The notes: generated from the sequence alone by a model not told the origin. A DNA stretch of 40,347 nt from Oceanospirillaceae bacterium (GCA_024640955.1 JAHEDZ010000003.1:3419-43765), one strand, 5' to 3'. Positions 1 through 8,314 are shown, counted from the first letter of the stretch. Numbers and translations are program-made.

Positions 1-35
1 TGTTGTATTAGTTGTTGTATTAGTTGTTGTAGTTG
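1..35. repeat. 12-bp tandem repeat at the window edge
   Basis: Two exact copies of TGTTGTATTAGT stand at 1-12 and 13-24, followed by a partial third copy at 25-35. The array may continue to the left of the window. It lies just beyond the cyd operon terminator and has no evident coding function. Confidence 0.7.
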
Positions 36-36
36 A

Positions 37-64
37 ACGAAATTAAGGGAGCCGAAGCTCCCTT
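37..64 (-). terminator. Rho-independent terminator of the cyd operon
   Basis: On the minus strand an 8-bp perfect stem (45-52 pairing with 57-64) closes a TTCG tetraloop and is followed by a T-rich stretch at about 37-44. It lies about 100 bases after the cydX stop, with no further cyd-type open frame between. The stable UUCG loop is typical of bacterial intrinsic terminators. Confidence 0.8.
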
Positions 65-164
65 GGGTAAAACTCTACGCCATCTTAGCCTGTTTGGGTC
101 GGGTAATAGCGCTGGGCGCTACAACCCTCATACAGACGAGATGAGACCGAATTTCAGCAGTACG

Positions 165-275
165 TCAGTCGTCGGCGCAGCCGATCTCTTCGTCGAAGTT
201 CTCCAGCCACATGCCGTTGATAATACCGAAGCTGCAGGCTAAGAGCACGCCTAGGATCCAAGCGAAATACCACAT
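165..275 (-). CDS. cydX: Cytochrome bd oxidase small subunit CydX
   Basis: This 36-residue single-pass membrane protein starts MWYFAWILGVLLACSFGI, which matches the CydX/CbdX family almost word for word. CydX packs against CydA and stabilises the haem groups of cytochrome bd quinol oxidase in the inner membrane. One hydrophobic helix spans roughly residues 3-20, followed by an acidic tail (ENFDEE). The gene starts 20 bases after the stop of the upstream cydA'-'cydB frame, with an AGAAAA/GGGAG-like ribosome site, and ends before the operon terminator. It looks intact even though its partner subunit gene is rearranged, which is informative about how recently the rearrangement happened. Confidence 0.9.
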   Translation of the reverse strand: MWYFAWILGVLLACSFGIINGMWLENFDEEIGCADD

Positions 276-295
276 AGTTTTCTCCCAGTAGTGGA

Positions 296-1459
296 TTAAT
301 AGTTCGACACGCTGTTCTGTTCGATAAATTCAGGCTCAATCCGGCGCCACATCTTGTAGTAGCCCCAGAAGGTGTAAGTCAGAATAATCGGTACGAATAC
401 CAGCGCTACCCAGAACATGATCTCGAGGGTGAGCTCACTCGAGCTGGCATCCCAGAGGGTCAGAGCGCTAGCGAGGTCGCTCGACGAAGGCATCACAAAC
501 GGGAAGAGGGTGAAGCCGGTCATCAGAATAATTGAAGCGATCGTCAGTGAGCTCAGTATGAAGGCGAAGCCTGAGTTGCCAGCACGCGCTGTCAAGCTGG
601 TCAGCAGCGGTAGGGCTACGGAGCCCAATGCTAGCGCCCACAGCAGCGGGTAGGTGTCGTAATTACCAAACCAGTTCTCTGTCTGTACCACTGTCTTGCT
701 AAGCGGGTTCGATGCCGCATCGCCAACCACCTCAGAGCTAATCGCATAGCCCGCGATACCGAAGTAGAGCCAAGCACCGGCAACCACCAGCAGCAGAGTC
801 AACACAGGGCCAAGTAGCGTAGCAACCACCTGTGCGCGCCACTGTACCTGTCCACCTGCACGCATCTGCAACCAGGTAGCGCCCTGCAGTGTTAGCATTG
901 CCACGCTTGCCAGGCCGCATACAATCGCGAACGGATTGAGCAGTGCCCAGAAAGAGCCGGTGTAGATTGGGCGTGTGAACTCATCGAAGTGGAATGGCAC
1001 ACCGAGGAAGAGGTTGCCGAACGCCACGCCGAATACCAGCGACGGAACAAACGAACCAACCGCAAGGGCGTAGTCCCAGTTTCTCCGCCACTGCGCCGAA
1101 TCTTTCTTTGAGCGGTACTCAAAGCCGACTGGACGAAAGAAGAAGGCGACCAGACCCTCAATCGCGAGCGGCGCACCGAAAATATCCCCGACGTAGTGCG
1201 AATAGTAGGCCCAGTTGGTACCAAACTGGAACTCCATCGTCAGCCCTGTGGTGACGCCGAGGGCGAAGTTAATGCCGAACAGCTTGCCCCAGAATTTGGT
1301 CATATCGCGGTAGACCTGTTTTCCGGTCATCACATAGACCGACTCCATGATTGCCAGGATGAACGAAAGTCCAAGCGTCAGTGGAACGAAGAGAAAGTGG
1401 TACATCGCTGTTATGGCGAATTGCCAGCGCGATAGTTCCACAACCGAATCAGAAATCAT
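296..1459 (-). CDS. Chimeric cydA'-'cydB: cytochrome bd oxidase subunits fused by internal deletion
   Basis: The 387-residue frame is two proteins joined. Residues 1 to about 106 are the start of CydA (subunit I), including the His21 haem ligand (His19 in E. coli), the [10 protein letters not shown] segment and Glu101 (E. coli Glu99). From about residue 107 to the end it is CydB (subunit II), beginning at [11 protein letters not shown] and running to a normal CydB C-terminus. The join is at codons for three phenylalanines (about 1135-1147), where both parents carry FF. Missing are about 415 residues of CydA, including the Q-loop, haem b558 ligands and the equivalent of Glu107, and about 97 residues at the start of CydB. 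Intact CydA is about 520 and CydB about 380 residues. The start has a strong AGGAGG site. The product should not be a working oxidase; a misassembly is the main alternative. Confidence 0.85.
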   Translation of the reverse strand: MISDSVVELSRWQFAITAMYHFLFVPLTLGLSFILAIMESVYVMTGKQVYRDMTKFWGKLFGINFALGVTTGLTMEFQFGTNWAYYSHYVGDIFGAPLAIEGLVAFFFRPVGFEYRSKKDSAQWRRNWDYALAVGSFVPSLVFGVAFGNLFLGVPFHFDEFTRPIYTGSFWALLNPFAIVCGLASVAMLTLQGATWLQMRAGGQVQWRAQVVATLLGPVLTLLLVVAGAWLYFGIAGYAISSEVVGDAASNPLSKTVVQTENWFGNYDTYPLLWALALGSVALPLLTSLTARAGNSGFAFILSSLTIASIILMTGFTLFPFVMPSSSDLASALTLWDASSSELTLEIMFWVALVFVPIILTYTFWGYYKMWRRIEPEFIEQNSVSNY

Positions 1460-1536
1460 TGAGGCTGCTCCTCCTAGCTAATACTGCAGTGCACAATTTT
1501 CTACTGAAAGGCTAATTCAAACGCCCGGAAATTAAA

Positions 1537-1550
1537 TTGATATAGGACAA
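1537..1550 (-). promoter_or_regulatory. FNR/ANR-like binding site upstream of the cyd locus
   Basis: Read on the minus strand the site is TTGTCCTATATCAA, which fits the FNR consensus TTGAT-N4-ATCAA at 8 of 10 fixed positions. It lies about 80 bases upstream of the cyd start codon. Cytochrome bd genes are commonly controlled by FNR or ANR in response to low oxygen, so the site is plausible, but this is inference. Confidence 0.45.
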
Positions 1551-1663
1551 TTCCAGTTGATTATTTGACGCGTGAGGAACTCTCTTCGAGCCCTCTCTGT
1601 AGTCTGAGGGCTTCTGCTGCAAAAAATATCTATTTTTCTTTCCGGATTTCCTCTCATATTGAG

Positions 1664-1702
1664 TCGCATTATGCGAACCAGAATGCGAAACAAATTACGC
1701 AT
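1664..1702. promoter_or_regulatory. Cluster of ATGCG half-sites, possible operator
   Basis: A perfect 13-bp palindrome TCGCATTATGCGA lies at 1664-1676. It is followed by another ATGCGA at 1683-1688 and CGCAT at 1698-1702; the last two form a second inverted pair separated by 10 bases. Four related half-sites in 39 bases between divergent genes suggest a repressor or activator site. The regulator is unknown. Confidence 0.35.
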
Positions 1703-1823
1703 CTGTACCGTTTCAATATCCAGCTAGACTCCTAGTGCTGTGGCTTAAACCCATTCAGTGTTACACTCAGCGTCCTAACCGCTACCGTCTCTGACGCTCT
1801 AAATCTGGCCGAATAAGTAACCT

Positions 1824-4001
1824 ATGGAAATTAAAGTTAACTACCTCGATAACCTGCGTCTCGAAGCCAAGTTTGACGACTTCACTGTGATTGCAGATCA
1901 GCCTGTTCGCTACAAAGGCGATGGCTCTGCACCGGGTCCGTTCGACTATTTTCTCGCTTCGTCGGCCCTCTGTGCGGGCTACTTCGTCAAGGTCTACTGT
2001 GAAGCGCGCGGTATCTCTACCGACAATATTCGGCTGTCGCAGAACAATATTGTGGACCCGGAGAATCGCTATAAGCAGACCTTCAAGATCAACGTTGAGC
2101 TCCCCGAGGATATTAGCGATAAAGATCGCACTGGGATCATTCGCTCGATCGAGCGCTGCACGGTTAAAAAGGTGGTGCAGGAGGGGCCGGACTTTCAGAT
2201 TGAGTTGGTAGATAGCCTAGACGATGATGCGCACGCTTTGCTGAACCTAGCAGGCGAGGGCGAAACTTACATCGAAGGGAAGGATGCACCGCTGGAGCAG
2301 ACGATCGCCAAGATGACAGAGATATTGGCGAGCCTAGGAATGAAGATCGAGGTTGCCTCTTGGCGCAACATCGTGCCACATGTCTGGTCGCTGCATATTC
2401 GCGACGCCGCATCGCCGATGTGCTTCACCAACGGCAAGGGGGCGACTAAAGAGGCGGCGCTGGCCTCTGCGCTGGGTGAGTTTCTCGAGCGACTCTCGTG
2501 TAACTTCTTCTACAACGACCAGTACTTCGGAACAGAGATTGCCGAGGCGGAGTTTGTCCACCGTCCCGATGAGCGTTGGTTCGAACTGAAAGCGGACGAC
2601 AGCCTCCCAGAGGGGCTTCTTGATGAGTACACTCTGGCCATCTATGACCCGGATGATGAGCTCTGTGGCTCTAACCTGATCGACACCAACTCCGGTAGCG
2701 AAGAACGCGGTATCTGCGCCTTACCCTTTGAGCGTCTGTCAGATGGCGAGAGGGTCTTCTTTCCATCTAACTTGATCGAGAACCTCTTCCTCAGCAACGG
2801 CATGAGCGCCGGGAATACGTTGGAAGAGGCGCAGGTGCAGTGTCTATCTGAGATATTCGAGCGCGCTGTAAAGCGCGAAATCCTTGAGCAGGAACTTGCC
2901 CTGCCTGATGTCCCTGAGGCCGTGTTAGCGCGTTGGCCAGGTATTGTCGAAGGTATCAATGCACTTGAACAGCAGGGCTTTCCTATCCTGGTCAAAGATG
3001 CATCGCTAGGCGGTCAGTTTCCAGTCGCCTGTGTCACGCTGATGAACCCTAAAACGGGTGGGGTGTTTGCATCTTTTGGGGCCCATCCGAGTCTGCATGT
3101 GGCGATAGAGCGCAGCTTAACCGAGCTTCTACAAGGGCGAAGCTTTGAAGGGCTCAACGACCTCCCGGCACCGACCTTCAACTCCTTAGAGGTGACAGAA
3201 CCAAACAATTTCGTTGAGCACTTTATAGACTCGAGTGGCCTGGTCAGTTGGCGCTTCTTTAGCGACAGGGCTGACTTTGAATTCGTTGACTGGAACTTTT
3301 CGGGTACTAACAGCGAAGAGGCTCAGACTCTGTTCGGAATCCTGGCCGACATTGGCAAAGAGGTGTACCAGGCGGTCTACGATGACCTCGGTGTGCCTGC
3401 TGTGCGCATCTTGGTGCCGGATTATTCCGAGGTCTACCCAGTTGAGGATCTAATCTGGGATAACACCAATAAAGCGTTGGAGTTTCGTGAGGCGATACTC
3501 TGTCTGCACCAGCTGTGCGATGAGGACCTTCAGGAGCTGCTGGAGCGTCTTGAGCAGAGCCAGTTGGACAACTACACCGATATTCGTACGCTGATCGGTA
3601 TTGAGTTTGATGAGAACACCCACTGGGGGCAGTTAACGATACTCGAGCTCAAGCTGCTGATCTCCCTCGCACTGGGGCAGTTGGAGGGCGCTCAAGAGCT
3701 GGTCGAGATCTTCCTGCAGTTCAACGACAACACCGTCGATCGCGGGCTGTTCTACCGCGCAGTGAGTGCCGCGCTTGATGTCGAACTTAGTGAAGATATG
3801 CAGCAGGCAGATTATCAGCGTAACTTCAGCCGGATGTTTGGTGAAGAGCGGATGGCTCAGGTGTACGCCGCTATCAACGCAGAGCTACGATTCCCCGGCC
3901 TTGAACCTGTCGGTATGGAGCTGATCGGGCTGGACCGGCATCAGCGATTGCTGCAGAGCTACCAAAAACTTCATAGCTGGCGAGCAGCACATGCTAGGTA
4001 G
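1824..4001 (+). CDS. ycaO: OsmC-like / YcaO fusion protein
   Basis: The 725-residue protein has an OsmC-like domain at about residues 1-140 and a full YcaO domain from about 145 to the end. The YcaO part has the hallmark FTNGKGATKEAALASALGEF stretch, SNGMSAGNT and FIDSSGL segments, and closely resembles E. coli YcaO, which lacks the OsmC part. YcaO proteins are ATP-dependent cyclodehydratase-like enzymes. E. coli YcaO is linked to RimO-dependent beta-methylthiolation of ribosomal protein S12, by genetics rather than a defined reaction. OsmC-like domains are usually thiol-dependent peroxidases; here two cysteines are visible (in SSALCAGYF and IERCTVKK), the pair usually required. It is monocistronic, divergent from cyd. 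Confidence 0.85.
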   Translation: MEIKVNYLDNLRLEAKFDDFTVIADQPVRYKGDGSAPGPFDYFLASSALCAGYFVKVYCEARGISTDNIRLSQNNIVDPENRYKQTFKINVELPEDISDKDRTGIIRSIERCTVKKVVQEGPDFQIELVDSLDDDAHALLNLAGEGETYIEGKDAPLEQTIAKMTEILASLGMKIEVASWRNIVPHVWSLHIRDAASPMCFTNGKGATKEAALASALGEFLERLSCNFFYNDQYFGTEIAEAEFVHRPDERWFELKADDSLPEGLLDEYTLAIYDPDDELCGSNLIDTNSGSEERGICALPFERLSDGERVFFPSNLIENLFLSNGMSAGNTLEEAQVQCLSEIFERAVKREILEQELALPDVPEAVLARWPGIVEGINALEQQGFPILVKDASLGGQFPVACVTLMNPKTGGVFASFGAHPSLHVAIERSLTELLQGRSFEGLNDLPAPTFNSLEVTEPNNFVEHFIDSSGLVSWRFFSDRADFEFVDWNFSGTNSEEAQTLFGILADIGKEVYQAVYDDLGVPAVRILVPDYSEVYPVEDLIWDNTNKALEFREAILCLHQLCDEDLQELLERLEQSQLDNYTDIRTLIGIEFDENTHWGQLTILELKLLISLALGQLEGAQELVEIFLQFNDNTVDRGLFYRAVSAALDVELSEDMQQADYQRNFSRMFGEERMAQVYAAINAELRFPGLEPVGMELIGLDRHQRLLQSYQKLHSWRAAHAR

Positions 4002-4052
4002 AGCTGTCAGCGCTAGTCAAGTCTAGTCTAGTCAGGGTTAAGTATGCGTGTA

Positions 4053-4072
4053 TACTGGTTAAATACACAGTA
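4053..4072 (+). promoter_or_regulatory. LexA-type SOS box upstream of rmuC
   Basis: The site TACTGGTTAAATACACAGTA matches the enterobacterial/gammaproteobacterial LexA consensus TACTGTATATATATACAGTA at 16 of 20 positions. It has the required CTG-N10-CAG core at 4055-4070. It lies 15 bases before the rmuC start codon and overlaps a TATACT sequence (4051-4056) that could be the -10 element. This is the geometry of a repressible SOS promoter. Confidence 0.6.
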
Positions 4073-4087
4073 ATTTGGATAATAGCT

Positions 4088-5554
4088 ATGTCACTCGAAT
4101 TAATTGCGCTTGCAACTGTTGCACTGCTTCTAGGGGCGGCGCTGGGTTATCTATGGCAAGGGCGTAAGCTCTCGACTTCAGCCGTTGTGTTGGCGCAACT
4201 CAGAGCACAAATCAGCGAATTAGAAGGGCAGCTAAATAGCGCTCATAGTCGTTCTGAAGAGCTACAGCAGCGTGCCCATCAACTGGAGATAGATCGTTCA
4301 GCTCTGACCACGCGGTTGGAACAGGCTGAAACCCGGTTGTCTGAGCGTGGATCTGAGCTGGAGCAAGTGCGTGAGCGTTTTACCTCTCTGAGTCATGAGC
4401 ATAGCGTTCAGCAGACTCGCCTGCAGGAGAAGGAGCAGCAGTTTGAGCGCGAGCGGGCGCAGATAAAAGCGAGTCGCGAAGAGCTCACAAAAGAGTTCGA
4501 GAACGTTGCTAATAAGATCTTTGAGGAGAAGGGGAAAACCTTCGCGACCACTAGTCAGACCAGCCTTGATGCGCTGCTAAAACCGTTCAAAGAGCAACTC
4601 GAGGGTTTCCAGAAGCGCACCAACGAGATCCACGAGTCTGGCACGCGTGATAGCGCGAAGCTCAAGGCTGAGATTGTTAAGGTAATGGAGATGGCTCAGA
4701 CCATGAGTCGTGATGCCACCAACCTGACTAGCGCGCTGAAAGGTGACTCCCAGCAGCGCGGTGCCTGGGGTGAAGCTCAACTGCGACGTACGTTGGAGAT
4801 GAGCGGTCTGGTAGAGGATGCCCACTACGAGACTCAAACCTCGTTTAAAGATCTCGAGGGTAAAAGCAAACAGACCGACTACTTGATTAAGCTGCCTGAT
4901 GGTAAACACATCATCATCGACTCTAAGGTCTCGCTGAACGCCTATGATCGCGTAGTTGGCGCAGAATCGGAGCAGGAAGCTGAGGCGGCGATGAAACAGC
5001 ATGTTGCTGCGGTAAAAGCGCACATAGATGACCTTGCCTCCAAGGACTACACCAATGTTGTAGGTATGCGCAGCCCAAGTTTCGTCTTAATGTTCATGCC
5101 GATCGAGCCCGCCTACATCGAGGCGTTGAAATCGAACAGAGATCTCTTCGACTACGGATATCGCAAAGGTATCGTACTTGTATCGCACACCACGTTGATC
5201 CCGATTCTGCGCACTGTCTCGAATCTGTGGATGATAGAGCGCTCAAATGCCGAGGCGAGAGAGATCAGCGAGAAAGCGGGTGATATCTACAATACCGTTA
5301 GCACGTTGGCTGAACGTCTGGCGAAGCTTGGTAACACCCTTAATACGGCGGGTAATCACTACAACGACACGATCACTGCGCTTACCGGCAAGCAGGGGCT
5401 CTATGGTAAGGTTGACCGCTTCAAAACGCTTTCGACCAAAGTGAGCAAGTCGTTACCAGATATAGAGCACCGCCATATCGATTTTGAAGATCACAAGTTA
5501 CAACTGATCGCAGAGCAGTTACCCGACGCAGAGGGGTCAGGCGAGTCGAGTTAA
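4088..5554 (+). CDS. rmuC: DNA recombination protein RmuC homologue
   Basis: The 488-residue protein has an N-terminal membrane anchor (about residues 3-23), a long coiled coil rich in Glu, Gln and Arg (about 35-165) and the RmuC nuclease-like domain (about 175-420). Diagnostic segments are QRGAWGEAQLRRTLE, KLPDGKHIIIDSKVSLNAY and SPSFVLMFMPIEPAY. RmuC limits inversions at short inverted repeats in E. coli and belongs to the PD-(D/E)XK-related superfamily; the D-x-K in IIIDSKVSL fits the active site. The gene stands alone behind a LexA-type box, which suggests induction by DNA damage (inference). After it, 5555-5793 holds no gene I can support, only a 12-bp palindrome AAAGCATGCTTT at 5586-5597. 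Confidence 0.92.
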   Translation: MSLELIALATVALLLGAALGYLWQGRKLSTSAVVLAQLRAQISELEGQLNSAHSRSEELQQRAHQLEIDRSALTTRLEQAETRLSERGSELEQVRERFTSLSHEHSVQQTRLQEKEQQFERERAQIKASREELTKEFENVANKIFEEKGKTFATTSQTSLDALLKPFKEQLEGFQKRTNEIHESGTRDSAKLKAEIVKVMEMAQTMSRDATNLTSALKGDSQQRGAWGEAQLRRTLEMSGLVEDAHYETQTSFKDLEGKSKQTDYLIKLPDGKHIIIDSKVSLNAYDRVVGAESEQEAEAAMKQHVAAVKAHIDDLASKDYTNVVGMRSPSFVLMFMPIEPAYIEALKSNRDLFDYGYRKGIVLVSHTTLIPILRTVSNLWMIERSNAEAREISEKAGDIYNTVSTLAERLAKLGNTLNTAGNHYNDTITALTGKQGLYGKVDRFKTLSTKVSKSLPDIEHRHIDFEDHKLQLIAEQLPDAEGSGESS

Positions 5555-5793
5555 CCACTTAGTGACTCGAACTGGTCTAAACTTCAAAGCATGCTTTATC
5601 TTCAGTTTATCTTTGCTTTAATTGCACACAACCCAGCGTAGCAGTTCGCTGAGGTAGTGTTTGCCTCTGTTTTATTCGGTCTGGGATATCGAAAGCATCG
5701 AATATTGCTGCTGCTACTGTCGGGTGAGCGTCGTGTTTTAGCTGGTGACAGCTGAATTCTGTAAGGTTAGCTGAGGGGGCGCGCGGATGATTA

Positions 5794-7140
5794 ATGTTTG
5801 AATCTAGGCTAGCCAAGCAAATTTGCTTGGTGTTCGTTACGTTCAGTCTACTAGCGGGCTGTGCCTCTTCTGTTGTTATCGAAAACCAACCGCTCTCTGA
5901 CGAGGTGATTGATGGTGGTTACTCGCTAAAGGCAGTATACGGTAAGCGCTCTGATAGCGGCGTAAGTCTGGTGTTAGCCTTTTCAGGCGGTGGGGCCCGT
6001 GCGGCTGCGCTTGCTTACGGTGTAATGCTAGAGCTGCGCGAGACTCAGGTTTTACACAAGGGGCAGCAACGGCAGTTGCTTGATGACGTAAAAGTAATTA
6101 GTTCGGTCTCGGGAGGGAGCTTCACCGCAGCTTATTATGGGCTATTAGGCGATCAACTCTTTAGCCGTTTTCAAGAGGATGTACTAGAGAGCGGCCTCGA
6201 GACAGAGATTAGTAATAGACTATTGAGCTTGGAGCACCTGCTCTCTAATCGGTCGCGAGGTGAAGTCACTGCGGAGGTTTATGCAGAGTACATATTCGGA
6301 GAAAACACTTTTGCTGACCTGCGAACCCGTAATGCTCCGATTATACTAATCAATGCCTCTGATCTTTCGTCCGGAGCACGTGTCTCCTTTGTTCAAGATT
6401 TCTTTCGCCTGATCTGTTCTGATCTTGGTACTTACCCAATTGCCAAGGCGGTCGCTGCCTCAGCAGGCGTGCCGGTGCTGTTTGAGCCTCTGGTACTGGA
6501 GAACTACGACACCTGTGATGTTGAGTCGGACGTAACACGCCTGCAGCAGGCAGCAGAGAAGTCTGAAGGCACTCAGCTAGAATTAGCTATAAACAGCCTT
6601 TCCAAATTGGCCAACGAGAAAGAACAGCACCGATACCTTCATCTTGTGGATGGAGGAATAACTGATAATCTCGGCCTTCGCTCTATCTATGAGTTTGTTG
6701 AGCTGCATGGGGGTATTGAACCTTTCATGGAATCCATGGGGCGCACAGGTGATTCGCGTTCCGTGCTGATTAGTGTAGACGCGGCTGTAGATTCAAGTAC
6801 CAATGTAGGGCAGGCTGCTGCAGAGCCCAGTCTTGAGCAGACCATAAATGCGGTAACGGATATCCAATTGCATCGCTACAACGCCTCAACGCTGGAGTTG
6901 ATGCGAGGGGGATTCAGACGCTGGCACCGTGAACTTTCCGCTTCGGGTCACAAAGTGGAATCCTATTTCGTGAATGTTGCGCTTAACAAGTATCCCGACC
7001 CGGAGCTGCTTGAGGAATTTAACCGCATCCCAACGACGCTAAATCTGACAAATCAGCAATCCAAGGATCTGATAAATGCCGGGCGCTTACTGCTGCGCAC
7101 TCACCCTGAATTTGTCCGGCTATTGGCAGATCTTAAATAG
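5794..7140 (+). CDS. Patatin-like phospholipase lipoprotein
   Basis: The 448-residue protein begins with a lipoprotein signal peptide (hydrophobic residues about 8-22, lipobox LLAGC with Cys at about 23). The patatin fold motifs follow: the oxyanion loop FSGGGARAAAL at about residues 63-73, the serine elbow SVSGGSFTA (GXSXG) at about 104-112, and the catalytic Asp in VDGGITDNLGL at about 285-295. It is expected to be a serine acyl hydrolase anchored in the envelope, acting on phospholipid or another ester; the substrate is unknown. The start has a GAGGGGG ribosome site. Neighbours (rmuC before, a MazG-like gene 46 bases after) give no functional clue. Confidence 0.8.
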   Translation: MFESRLAKQICLVFVTFSLLAGCASSVVIENQPLSDEVIDGGYSLKAVYGKRSDSGVSLVLAFSGGGARAAALAYGVMLELRETQVLHKGQQRQLLDDVKVISSVSGGSFTAAYYGLLGDQLFSRFQEDVLESGLETEISNRLLSLEHLLSNRSRGEVTAEVYAEYIFGENTFADLRTRNAPIILINASDLSSGARVSFVQDFFRLICSDLGTYPIAKAVAASAGVPVLFEPLVLENYDTCDVESDVTRLQQAAEKSEGTQLELAINSLSKLANEKEQHRYLHLVDGGITDNLGLRSIYEFVELHGGIEPFMESMGRTGDSRSVLISVDAAVDSSTNVGQAAAEPSLEQTINAVTDIQLHRYNASTLELMRGGFRRWHRELSASGHKVESYFVNVALNKYPDPELLEEFNRIPTTLNLTNQQSKDLINAGRLLLRTHPEFVRLLADLK

Positions 7141-7186
7141 CCAGTTACCATCCCTGACCTGCTCAACATTAATCGGAAGAACTGTA

Positions 7187-7864
7187 ATGCCTTTGCCAAC
7201 TTACGCCACCCCCCTGAAACGTCTAGCCGACGAGATCGTTGCATGGAATGCTGCTGCTGGAAAGTTTCCAGGCGAGCGTGCCGCGACGCTTGAGGAGCTC
7301 TTGAACCAAGAGGCGCGGGTAATTGAAGAGCTTAAAGAGCTGATTCATGCAATGGCCGAGAGTGATCTGATTGAAACTCTGGACGCCGTTTGCGATATTT
7401 TCGTTACCGCCAGCTACTACTTAGCACTGGCGAAGAATACACAGGTGAGTATCGAGTCTTGTGTGCTACCGCCAGCAGAGATCGAGACTATCCAAACTCA
7501 GCTTGCAGAGCTAGCACAGCAGGCGGATAACCTGCCTGGGCGTAGTGTTGAGCAGATGTTGGATAACCCTTTTATTGTACGGAGCCTAGAGGTGTCTCTG
7601 GCACTGGTGCGCGATCTTCCGGTCGATTTTATTGGCGCCCAGCAGGCGGTGAACGACAACAACGCCTCTAAATACGTAGCAAGCGAAGCTGTGGCACAGG
7701 AGTCGGTTGCTCACTATGCAGCAAAGCGTGAAGAGGTAGTTGCACATGCGTCCAGCTATCTTGGTGAATCCGTTTATGTGCTCAAACGAACCTCTGATGA
7801 CAAGATTATGAAGCCGGTCGGCTTCATCTCTGTTGAGCTCGCACCCTTTATCTACGCCAATTGA
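7187..7864 (+). CDS. MazG-like all-alpha NTP pyrophosphohydrolase
   Basis: The 225-residue protein carries the EExxE...ExxD metal-binding pattern of the MazG / phosphoribosyl-ATP pyrophosphatase superfamily: VIEELKELIHAM at about residues 47-58, then LIETLDAVCDIFV at about 63-75. The C-terminal NDNNASKYVA and DKIMKPVGF segments recall the NMSK...DGK...P pattern of phage-like members. These enzymes hydrolyse nucleoside triphosphates to monophosphates and pyrophosphate. The chosen start (ATG 7187) follows a GGAAGA site; an in-frame earlier start inside the patatin gene adds 37 residues unlike the family. Superfamily assignment is fair, substrate unknown. Confidence 0.6.
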   Translation: MPLPTYATPLKRLADEIVAWNAAAGKFPGERAATLEELLNQEARVIEELKELIHAMAESDLIETLDAVCDIFVTASYYLALAKNTQVSIESCVLPPAEIETIQTQLAELAQQADNLPGRSVEQMLDNPFIVRSLEVSLALVRDLPVDFIGAQQAVNDNNASKYVASEAVAQESVAHYAAKREEVVAHASSYLGESVYVLKRTSDDKIMKPVGFISVELAPFIYAN

Positions 7865-7885
7865 TTAGTTGCCTTGGGAGTCACT

Positions 7886-8314
7886 GTGAGCCAAGAAGAT
7901 AGTAACGCCCCTGATCGCGGTCGCTTAACCATTCGGACCCTCGCGATGCCATCCGATACTAACCCCTCCGGCGATATTTTTGGTGGATGGGTGCTGTCGC
8001 AGATGGACCTTGCCGCCGGCATCTGCGCCGGCCAGCGCGCTCAACGTCGCGTCGTGACGGTGGCAGTCGAAAGTATGAGCTTCATCCGTCCTGTGAAAGT
8101 CGGGGATGTTTTGGGCGTCTACACCGAGGTTGAGAAAGTGGGGCGTACATCACTTGATATCCATGTGGAGGCTTGGGTTCGACGCGGTCGTATCGGTGAG
8201 CGCGAAAAAGTTACTGAGGCAACCTTCCGCTTCGTGGCCGTTGACGACAACGGTAAGTCTACACCGGTGCCCAAGCTGGATGATCTGCCGCCCTACGTTG
8301 CTTCGGAGCTCTGA
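7886..8314 (+). CDS. yciA: Acyl-CoA thioesterase, YciA type
   Basis: This 142-residue single hotdog-domain protein hydrolyses acyl-CoA thioesters in the cytoplasm. Family marks are LAMPSDTNPSGDIFGGWVLSQMD (the catalytic Asp is in NPSGDIFGG) and the ESMSFIRPVKVGD strand. The GTG at 7886 is preferred because GGAG lies 6 bases upstream and the protein then begins MSQEDSN, as in relatives. A TTG at 7874 would place the start before that ribosome site. It follows the MazG-like gene by 21 bases and may be co-transcribed. Confidence 0.88.
   Translation: MSQEDSNAPDRGRLTIRTLAMPSDTNPSGDIFGGWVLSQMDLAAGICAGQRAQRRVVTVAVESMSFIRPVKVGDVLGVYTEVEKVGRTSLDIHVEAWVRRGRIGEREKVTEATFRFVAVDDNGKSTPVPKLDDLPPYVASEL

Larger units (their letters stand above)
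1460..1823. other. Divergent intergenic region between cyd locus and osmC-ycaO
   Basis: This 364-base gap contains no convincing gene. It holds the ribosome site of the cyd frame, an FNR-like box (1537-1550), a 7-bp stem with a 10-base loop at 1589-1612 and a cluster of ATGCG half-sites (1664-1702). I could not identify sigma70 elements for the plus-strand gene with confidence. Confidence 0.6.

Noticed and set aside
1-35. Possible CRISPR repeats
   Set aside because: Units are only 12 bases, directly adjoining, without spacers.
1589-1612. Stem-loop in the cyd/ycaO intergenic region as a terminator
   Set aside because: No T-run directly after the stem on either strand and no gene ending there.
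4577-5023. 148-codon minus-strand frame
   Set aside because: Antisense of rmuC; no motif, no promoter or ribosome site.
5607-5816. 69-codon minus-strand frame in the rmuC-patatin gap
   Set aside because: Starts inside the patatin gene, has no visible ribosome site and resembles nothing; kept as non-coding.
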